From Clostridiales bacterium (GTDB lineage Bacteria; Bacillota; Clostridia; Christensenellales; Aristaeellaceae): a stretch of DNA of 64,000 nt. Location of the stretch: the NCBI GenBank assembly GCA_015056255.1, contig SVGP01000002.1:1-64000 (forward strand), read 5' to 3'. Within the stretch, counting starts at the first letter, position 1. Every line of letters begins with the position of its first letter. A program made the position numbers and the translations under genes. The notes below the pieces were generated by a model. The model did no database searches. It was not told where the DNA came from and saw only the letters and a program-made list of their open reading frames with translations. Below are positions 59,134 to 64,000 of the stretch, in pieces.

Positions 59134-60084
59134 ATGAGCCGCTTTGATGAGATCATTCGCCTGTTTCCGGTTCGAAATACCAAGGAGGAAAAAGCTGCGT
59201 TTCGGGCATATGCTTTAAAAACGGCTGAGGAAATGGGCTTTTCCGCGAGGGAAATCGACAACGGAGGACACAAAAATATAGCAATCGGCGATGAAAGAAA
59301 TGCGAAGGTCATCTTTACAGCGCATTACGATACGCCCTGGGCGTCCTTTTTTCCAAACCTCATGCTTCCTAAAAATCGCGGGCTTCATTTTGCGTTTCAG
59401 ATGGCGATCGTGCTTCCGATGCTCGCAGCTGCGTTTTTGGCGGCGTTTCTGGTATTCGAATTTGTAAAGCTTGATTACAATGTGGCTCTAAACCGCCTCG
59501 TGCCGCTGGCTGCGTATCTTTTCACGTATTACGGCTTGTTCATTGCGATCATGAGAGGACGCAGAAACAAAAGCAACTTTAACGACAACACATCCGGCGT
59601 CGCGCTTATGTTTGACATCATGGAAAAGCTTGATCTGGAAGAAAAGGAGAAGTGTGCGTTTCTGCTTTTTGACAACGAGGAGCGAGGCAAAAAGGGCAGC
59701 AAGGCGTTTTCAAAGGAAAACAAGGAAATCTTTGAGCGCACGCCCATTATCAATTTCGACTGCGTGGGCTTCGGCGATCAGCTTGTGGTGATTGAAAAAG
59801 AGCGCTTCAAGGCGCATCCCATGTATGAAGCGTTCCACGCTGCCTTTTCAAGCCTCGAAAACAGCCATATGCTTTCCAGTAAAAACGCCCGCGCCAATTC
59901 CGATCAAACGAGCTTCAGGCTCGGAAACGCCGTGATGACCTGTGCGCTTTCGAAAAAGGGCATTCTGTATGTAAACCGCATTCATACAAAAAAGGATACG
60001 GAGGTTTCCAAAGAGAATCTGAACGCGCTTTCCGATGCGGCGCACACATTTTTGAAAAAGATTAAAAAACAGAAGGGATTTTAA
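59134..60084 (+). CDS. M28-type metallopeptidase with two inserted membrane helices
   Basis: This 316-residue protein has the M28 zinc ligands in order: His64 and Asp66 in TAHYDTP, Asp151 in FNDNTSG, Glu182/183 in FDNEERG, Asp in INFDCVGFG and a final His in RIHTKKDT. Between the first and second ligands, two membrane helices (about 88-110 and 121-141) are inserted, so the catalytic part is folded around a membrane hairpin. It would be an aminopeptidase acting at the inner face of the membrane. It ends right where the ClC gene begins (TAAGTG). AGGGAGG precedes the ATG. Confidence 0.88.
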   Translation: MSRFDEIIRLFPVRNTKEEKAAFRAYALKTAEEMGFSAREIDNGGHKNIAIGDERNAKVIFTAHYDTPWASFFPNLMLPKNRGLHFAFQMAIVLPMLAAAFLAAFLVFEFVKLDYNVALNRLVPLAAYLFTYYGLFIAIMRGRRNKSNFNDNTSGVALMFDIMEKLDLEEKEKCAFLLFDNEERGKKGSKAFSKENKEIFERTPIINFDCVGFGDQLVVIEKERFKAHPMYEAFHAAFSSLENSHMLSSKNARANSDQTSFRLGNAVMTCALSKKGILYVNRIHTKKDTEVSKENLNALSDAAHTFLKKIKKQKGF

Positions 60085-61323
60085 GTGTTTAAAAAGCAGT
60101 TTCATTCGTTTTTTGCGTATCTCTGGGCGTTTTTCAGATGGATGCTCACAGGCATGCTCATTGGCGTGCTTCTGGGCGTTGTGGGCGCGGTATTTGCCAT
60201 ATGCGTTGAAAAGGCGACGCACTTAAGAACGCACCATGATTTTCTGGTATGGCTTTTGCCTGTGGGTGGCCTGTTAATTGCGCTTATGTACAGGCTTATG
60301 AAGCTTCCCCTGTCCATCGGCACGGACGAAATCATCAAAACCGTTCGAACACAGGGACATGTGCCGCTTCTGATGGCGCCGGCGATTTTTCTTTCCACAA
60401 CGCTTACGCATTTATTGGGCGGTTCCGCCGGCAGAGAAGGCGCGGCATTACAGCTGGGCGGCTCTATCGGCGCTTGGGTTGGCGATCTTACGCACCCGAA
60501 ATCCGATTCCAGACGCATTTTTGAATTGTGCGGCATGGCTGCTCTGTTCTCCGCGCTTTTCGGAACGCCTGTTACGGCAGCTGTGTTTGTTCTTGAAATC
60601 ATTGAGGTTGGACGCATTAATTCCAGAGCGTTTCTGCCGTGCTTTGCGTCAAGCGTAACCGCTTCGCTCATTGCAAAGCTTGTGGGCGCGCCCGAGGAGC
60701 CCTGGAACCTTGCAAGCGGCCTTCAGTCCATCGGCGCGGTTTCCTATCTGGAAGCGGCGGTCGTTGGCATTGCGTGCGCTGCGATGGCAATTGTGTTCTG
60801 CGTGGCTATGCATATGGGTGGAAAGTATTTTAAAAAGCTCATCAAAAACGACTATGTCCGCATTTTTGTTGGCGGCGCTGTCGTTGTTGCGCTTTCCATG
60901 CTCTTAAAAACGCGCGATTATAACGGCGGCGGTATGCAGGTGATTTTTGATGCGCTGAATGGAAAGGCCGATGCGTGGGCGTTTCTGTTAAAGCTGCTTT
61001 TTACCATGATCACCTTGTGCTCCGGCTTTAAGGGCGGAGAAATCGTGCCTTCCTTCTTTATCGGAGCTACAATGGGCTGCACGGTGGCGGGCTTGATCGG
61101 TATGTCGCCAGCCCTCGGCGCGGCGCTGGGCCTGATTGGTATGTTCTCCGGCGTGACCAATGCGCCGATTGCCGCGATCATCATGTCGGTGGAATTGTTC
61201 GGCGCGGAATATCTGCCGCTTTTCGGTATTGTCGCGGCGGTGGCATTCATGCTGTCGGGCCATTTCAGCTTGTATCATGCGCAGATGTTCACAGAGCCGC
61301 AATTGGGGCATGAAGAGAATTAG
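60085..61323 (+). CDS. ClC family chloride channel or H+/Cl- antiporter
   Basis: This 412-residue membrane protein has the ClC selectivity motifs GGSAGREGAALQLGG, ALFGTPVTAAVFVLEI and FKGGEIVPSFFIGATMG. No CBS domains follow, so it is a minimal bacterial ClC. The start is GTG directly after the peptidase stop codon, so it is coupled to it. The proton-path Glu of exchangers lies in GREG. Function as a channel or exchanger, or fluoride export, is not fixed. Confidence 0.93.
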   Translation: MFKKQFHSFFAYLWAFFRWMLTGMLIGVLLGVVGAVFAICVEKATHLRTHHDFLVWLLPVGGLLIALMYRLMKLPLSIGTDEIIKTVRTQGHVPLLMAPAIFLSTTLTHLLGGSAGREGAALQLGGSIGAWVGDLTHPKSDSRRIFELCGMAALFSALFGTPVTAAVFVLEIIEVGRINSRAFLPCFASSVTASLIAKLVGAPEEPWNLASGLQSIGAVSYLEAAVVGIACAAMAIVFCVAMHMGGKYFKKLIKNDYVRIFVGGAVVVALSMLLKTRDYNGGGMQVIFDALNGKADAWAFLLKLLFTMITLCSGFKGGEIVPSFFIGATMGCTVAGLIGMSPALGAALGLIGMFSGVTNAPIAAIIMSVELFGAEYLPLFGIVAAVAFMLSGHFSLYHAQMFTEPQLGHEEN

Positions 61324-61347
61324 AGATATTTGAAAATTACGCAAATA

Positions 61348-61388
61348 AGATAGCGCGGGCATGCACGCCCGCGCTATCTATATTTTTG
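61348..61388. terminator. Bidirectional terminator between ClC and FliB-like genes
   Basis: AGATAGCGCGGGC (61348-61360) pairs perfectly with 61367-61379 around a six-base loop and is followed by TATATTTTT. It separates convergent genes. Confidence 0.9.
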
Positions 61389-61397
61389 GGAATAGCG

Positions 61398-62339
61398 TCA
61401 TTCAAAAATATCAAGCATCATCTCCGTGACAAGCCCGATATTCTCATCGCTGTATTCAATTTCTCCGGAAATGAGCCGTGTAATTGTTACCATATCTTCC
61501 ATGGCGAGCGCGTCGTTTTTCTGATGGAGGCGCGAAAACAGCTCGCAGGCCAAATAGCACAAAAACGCGCACAGTAGCATCGCGCCGAAAAGATCGCCTG
61601 TTTCAAGAGATGTGGGCATATGGCGATAGACAAAATAGACGCAAAGGTTTTGAAGCGGATGATGAAGTGTGCAGGGAAGCGGCGCGGAAGAAGCGCTTTT
61701 TGCATCCGAAAGAAGACCGTCCCATGCATGATCAAGCCGCTCAAGCGTCAACAGAAAATCGGTAGTTTCGGAAAAATCAAGCACATTTATATCACAATCC
61801 ATCGATTCAAAAAGTGCATGAATCCGATCCAATATAGGAATGGATTCATCTTCAAGAATATGAATCCATTCATCCCGCACGCTCAGCACCTGTTGTTCGT
61901 CATCAGTTAAAATGATCTCCTCTTCATCACCCGAAAGGGAAATGAGCGAGAAAGGGCCTTTATTTTCAAGAATGATCCTTGCGGCTTCCTCGCATGACGC
62001 GCCGAGGCCGATTTCGGTGAAACGTTCAAAAAACGAGCGGAAGCGCGGATGATCTGCGCAGATATCGCATAAAACGCTTTCGCCGTACTGACAGATAAGG
62101 TCGCAAAGCCCGTCCGCCTTTAAAAACGGACATCTGCCGCTTTCGTCCGTTTGAAAGGCGTATTCGCCGTTTTGCGCGATGATTTTATCAAGGATTTTTC
62201 CGCTTCCGTTGTCAAGGCGCTGATACCTTAAATAGCTTTCTTCATCAATTCCGATTTCCCAGCCGATGCAGCAGGAGTGTTTGCATGCGCCTGCAATGCA
62301 GGAAAAGCGCGGATAGTAGGAAGGAGCAAGGATTTTCAT
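61398..62339 (-). CDS. FliB-like lysine N-methylase
   Basis: This 313-residue cytoplasmic protein has the Cys-rich head of the FliB (flagellin lysine N-methylase) family: RFSCIAGACKHSCCIGWEIGID, then GRCPFLKADGLCDL and LCDICADHPRF. The head may hold a metal or Fe-S cluster. FliB methylates flagellin lysines in Salmonella. No flagellar genes are in this window, so another protein may be the target. It has its own promoter, divergent from the polymerase gene. Confidence 0.88.
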   Translation of the reverse strand: MKILAPSYYPRFSCIAGACKHSCCIGWEIGIDEESYLRYQRLDNGSGKILDKIIAQNGEYAFQTDESGRCPFLKADGLCDLICQYGESVLCDICADHPRFRSFFERFTEIGLGASCEEAARIILENKGPFSLISLSGDEEEIILTDDEQQVLSVRDEWIHILEDESIPILDRIHALFESMDCDINVLDFSETTDFLLTLERLDHAWDGLLSDAKSASSAPLPCTLHHPLQNLCVYFVYRHMPTSLETGDLFGAMLLCAFLCYLACELFSRLHQKNDALAMEDMVTITRLISGEIEYSDENIGLVTEMMLDIFE

Positions 62340-62375
62340 AAAAACACCTGCTTTATATTGGTTTATTTATGGATC

Positions 62376-62404
62376 AGTATAGCGCACGAGATGCGATCTT
62401 TCAA
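62376..62404 (-). promoter_or_regulatory. Promoter of the FliB-like gene
   Basis: Reading leftward, TTGAAA (62399-62404) and TATACT (62376-62381) are 17 bases apart, 37 bases upstream of the ATG. Confidence 0.82.
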
Positions 62405-62431
62405 GGATAAAATCAAATTGTGCATCTTTAC

Positions 62432-62460
62432 AGAACATACGTTTGACAAACGTGCGTTCG
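62432..62460. promoter_or_regulatory. Two overlapping LexA (SOS) boxes
   Basis: AGAACATACGTTTG (62432-62445) and CAAACGTGCGTTCG (62447-62460) each match 13 of 14 positions of the Gram-positive LexA consensus CGAACRNRYGTTYG. One overlaps the -35 and the other fills the spacer of the polymerase promoter. Confidence 0.88.
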
Positions 62461-62471
62461 ATCTGTATAAT
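62443..62471 (+). promoter_or_regulatory. Consensus sigma-A promoter of the Y-family polymerase gene
   Basis: TTGACA (62443-62448) and TATAAT (62466-62471), both perfect, are separated by 17 bases. Such a strong promoter needs tight LexA repression. Confidence 0.92.
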
Positions 62472-62497
62472 AGTAGAAAAAGAAAGGAGGCATAAGG

Positions 62498-63991
62498 ATG
62501 GAGGAGAGAAGCTATATCGCCATCGACCTAAAATCCTTTTACGCCTCCGTGGAATGCATGCAGCGGGGGCTGGATCCGTTGGACACCTGTCTTGTGGTAG
62601 CTGATGAATCCCGAACTGAAAAAACCATCGGGCTTGCCGTGTCTCCCGCGCTAAAAAAATACGGTGTGCCGGGAAGACCCAGGCTTTTTGAAGTGATTCA
62701 AAAGGTCAGGGAAGCCAACAGGCAAAGGGTGAAGGATGCGCCGGGCGGCGTTTTCAGAGGTAAATCGATCAGCAGTCGTATGCTTTCCAACGACCCGTCC
62801 CTTGAAATCGATTTTCTGATCGCCAAGCCGCAAATGGCGCTTTATATGCAGTATTCAACGCGTATATTTTCCATCTATTCGCGCTTTGTGTCGAGCGAGG
62901 ATATCCACGTTTATTCCATCGACGAGGTGTTTATCGATGTGACGGATTATCTGAAAACCTATAAAACCACGGCAAAAGCCTTATCTGAAAAAATGGTAAA
63001 TGAAGTCTTGAAGGAAACGGGCGTCACGGCGACGGTTGGCATCGGAACGAATCTGTATCTTGCAAAGGTCGCCATGGATATCGTTGCAAAGCATATTCCC
63101 GCGAATGAAAGCGGCGCGAAGATTGCGGAGCTTGACGAAATGAGCTACAGAAAGCTTCTGTGGGATCACAGACCGCTGACGGATTTCTGGCGCGTAGGCA
63201 AGGGGTATCAAAGGCGGCTTGAAAAAATGGGGCTTTACACGATGGGGGATGTTGCGAGGTGCTCCGCTGGAAAGGAAACGGATTATTACAACGAAAAGCT
63301 ATTGTATGACGCGTTCGGCGTGAATGCGGAGCTTCTGATCGACCACGCGTGGGGATATGAGCCGTGCCGGATATCAGACATCAAAGCGTATAAGCCCGAA
63401 ACGCATTCGATCAGCCAGGGGCAGGTTCTGCAGGAGCCCTACGACTTTGACAAGGCTCGTCTGATTGTGCGCGAAATGACGGATCAGCTGGCGCTTGAAA
63501 TGGTGGACAAGAAAATTACCTGCGATCAAATGGTTCTGACCGTAGGCTACGATATCGAGAATATATCCGATGGCGATCGTATGAAAAAGTACAAGGGACC
63601 GTTTGAAACCGATCCCTATGGAAGAAAAATTCCAAAATCCGCGCACGGAAGCATCAATCTTACAAGGCGCACATCCTCCGCCAGAATCATGCTTGAGGCG
63701 ATATCAAGCCTTTACGACCGCATCGTAGATCCCAGTTTGCTCGCTAGACGCATGTACGTGGTTGCCAATCATGTGGAGGACGAGGAAAGGGAAGAGGATG
63801 CTGAGCAGCTTGACATGTTCACCGACTACGAGAAGGAAGACGAAGCGCTCGACAAGGAAAAACGCAGGCAGCATGCGATTCTGGGCATTAAGAAAAAGTT
63901 CGGCGCAAACGCGATTCTGCGCGGTATGAACCTTCAGGAAGGAGCAACCGCCAGAGACAGAAACCAGCAAATCGGCGGCCACAAGGCGTAA
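62498..63991 (+). CDS. SOS-regulated Y-family DNA polymerase (UmuC/DinB-like)
   Basis: This 497-residue translesion polymerase has the catalytic AIDLKSFYASVE (Asp9/Asp10 region) and YSIDEVFIDVT, the thumb HhH region ELDEMSYRKLLWDHRPLTDFWRVGKG, and a little-finger domain. It is longer than DinB (about 350-420), with a C-terminal extension that carries a beta-clamp motif QLDMF at about 437-441. This form is common in Clostridia and Bacillus (UvrX/YqjW-like). AAAGGAGG precedes the ATG. Two LexA boxes cover the promoter, so it is induced by DNA damage and gives mutagenic bypass. Confidence 0.95.
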   Translation: MEERSYIAIDLKSFYASVECMQRGLDPLDTCLVVADESRTEKTIGLAVSPALKKYGVPGRPRLFEVIQKVREANRQRVKDAPGGVFRGKSISSRMLSNDPSLEIDFLIAKPQMALYMQYSTRIFSIYSRFVSSEDIHVYSIDEVFIDVTDYLKTYKTTAKALSEKMVNEVLKETGVTATVGIGTNLYLAKVAMDIVAKHIPANESGAKIAELDEMSYRKLLWDHRPLTDFWRVGKGYQRRLEKMGLYTMGDVARCSAGKETDYYNEKLLYDAFGVNAELLIDHAWGYEPCRISDIKAYKPETHSISQGQVLQEPYDFDKARLIVREMTDQLALEMVDKKITCDQMVLTVGYDIENISDGDRMKKYKGPFETDPYGRKIPKSAHGSINLTRRTSSARIMLEAISSLYDRIVDPSLLARRMYVVANHVEDEEREEDAEQLDMFTDYEKEDEALDKEKRRQHAILGIKKKFGANAILRGMNLQEGATARDRNQQIGGHKA

Positions 63992-64000
63992 GGGGAATGT

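Overview
The window comes from an endospore-lineage, low-to-moderate-GC Firmicute of the class Clostridia, most likely an uncultured gut or rumen member of Christensenellales/Oscillospirales. This rests on a complete-order spoIIIAA-AH operon, a spoIIP-like gene next to recN, Asp23/AmaP envelope genes, a CggR-type glycolysis regulator, TTG/GTG starts behind strong AAAGGAGG ribosome sites, and sigma-A promoters that almost all have 17-bp spacers. Genus-level identity cannot be read from the sequence alone.

Layout. 1-1730: the 3' end of tuf and a MATE exporter. 1819-14758: a carbohydrate region with two ABC import systems, both lacking an ATPase gene. The first is an ECF sigma factor, a membrane protein joining an anti-sigma-like tail to a solute-binding domain, and two permeases. 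The second is a GH30 glycosidase, an LplB-type permease with a ~300-residue N-terminal extension, an LplC-type permease and an abundant secreted binding protein. The second operon is divergent from a GH5 glycanase and a LacI-family repressor, and the shared promoter region carries two AAAACGTTTT-centred palindromes. 14814-17326: a small DUF896 gene, an FGGY sugar kinase and a ThuA-like protein. 17497-18807: an exported leucine-rich-repeat/C39-peptidase protein. 18921-23607: cggR-pgk-tpiA-gpmI, without gapA.

23848-30496: an FtsL/DivIC-like protein, then an operon-like run: a MotA/TolQ-like channel with a long helical tail, a MotB/OmpA-like partner, a small anchored protein, tRNA-dihydrouridine synthase, a glycerol-1-phosphate-type dehydrogenase and a cysteine-less ArsC-like protein. 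30628-35142: a large protein with eight tandem His/Cys zinc-ribbon-like repeats and a very acidic Tyr-rich tail, divergent from a CapA-like protein with a very basic Ser/Ala/Arg tail. 35196-41425: LysM-like protein, MutY, DUF402 and the spoIIIA operon, in which spoIIIAF is cut down to a 52-residue membrane piece. 41551-53314: a housekeeping run (asp23, amaP, nusB, tsaD-like, folD, xseA, xseB, ispA, dxs, tlyA, argR, recN, spoIIP). 53363-55565: a tandem P-II-like protein with a DUF1538 membrane protein. 55776-58994: a four-gene operon (phosphodiesterase, acyltransferase, EamA transporter, GNAT). 59134-63991: an M28 peptidase with inserted membrane helices, a ClC chloride channel, a FliB-like protein, and a Y-family polymerase under two overlapping LexA boxes.

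The strongest candidates for something new are the sigma/anti-sigma-binding-protein/permease cluster (1819-5997), the MotAB/ZorAB-like channel operon (24462-27819), the eight-repeat zinc-ribbon protein paired with CapA (30628-35142) and the shortened SpoIIIAF/AG (40423-40949). No tRNA, rRNA, CRISPR array, insertion sequence or prophage was seen.
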